Shown: positions 63,931 through 64,000 of the stretch, in pieces
Layout: each line of letters opens with the position of its first letter
Position numbering within the stretch: the first letter of the stretch is position 1
Assembly (NCBI GenBank): GCA_965215755.1
Contig: OZ244119.1
Location: 4,216,001 to 4,280,000, forward strand
Source of the DNA: Tectiglobus sp965215755
Lineage (GTDB): Bacteria > Pseudomonadota > Alphaproteobacteria > Rhizobiales > Hyphomicrobiaceae
Length of the DNA: 64,000 bases
Direction: 5' to 3'
Position numbers and translations under genes: made by a program
The notes under the pieces: generated by a model
The model's input: the letters and a program-made list of their open reading frames with translations, nothing else
Told to the model about the DNA's origin: nothing
Database searches by the model: none

Positions 63931-64000
63931 TCTGCCACCAATCCGACAATCCAGACTGCGGAGACCATGGTCAATTCGGCGTTTAACCGCAACGCGCCAC

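Overview
The window looks like an accessory-rich stretch of an alphaproteobacterial chromosome, most likely a Hyphomicrobiales-type organism and possibly marine. The clues are a C4-pathway 5-aminolevulinate synthase, a polyhydroxyalkanoate phasin, Zur-type operators of alphaproteobacterial form, a BacNav sodium channel and a UGSC-family selenoprotein. These point to a group, not a species. No rRNA, tRNA, CRISPR array, prophage or origin was recognised.

Layout. 0-8 kb: a Tat-exported aldo/keto reductase and a membrane protein, an intact IS66 element with a perfect 8-bp target duplication, then a divergent ZnuD-like TonB receptor / TonB pair separated by two Zur-box-like palindromes. 8-21 kb: a VOC protein, a membrane diguanylate cyclase, two unknown membrane proteins, a GntR-controlled SsuABC-like importer, a phasin, a voltage-gated Na+ channel, Dps, and an OxyR-like regulator lacking the peroxidatic cysteine. 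21-32 kb: an acetyltransferase, then a minus-strand catabolic block (PhyH oxygenase, single-chain biotin-dependent acyl-CoA carboxylase, amidase, class III aminotransferase), a Tat-exported intradiol-fold protein with a haem membrane protein, and a TetR/quinone-reductase pair with three operator palindromes. 33-42 kb: 2-oxoacid dehydrogenase E1 alpha/beta, a large Ig-repeat secreted protein broken by a frameshift and cut off by an IS3-family element, then hemA.

42-54 kb: a dense set of unusual enzymes (a racemase/decarboxylase-fold protein without its usual cysteines, two LLM flavin oxidoreductases, a TPP enzyme), an L,D-transpeptidase, and a two-gene unit encoding a UGSC-type selenoprotein. 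In that gene an in-frame TGA lies inside a U-G-S-C motif, with a SECIS-like hairpin just downstream. S-formylglutathione hydrolase and an orphan FbpB-type iron permease follow. 54-64 kb: a PilZ protein, homogentisate dioxygenase and 4-hydroxyphenylpyruvate dioxygenase next to an Lrp-type regulator (tyrosine breakdown), then an acyl-CoA ligase, amidohydrolase, TauD-type dioxygenase, SDR and MarR regulator that look like another degradative set.

The strongest items for follow-up are the UGSC selenoprotein pair, the BacNav channel, the Zur-controlled receptor/TonB module, the OxyR-like regulator with Gln at the Cys199 position, and the double-broken Ig-repeat gene.
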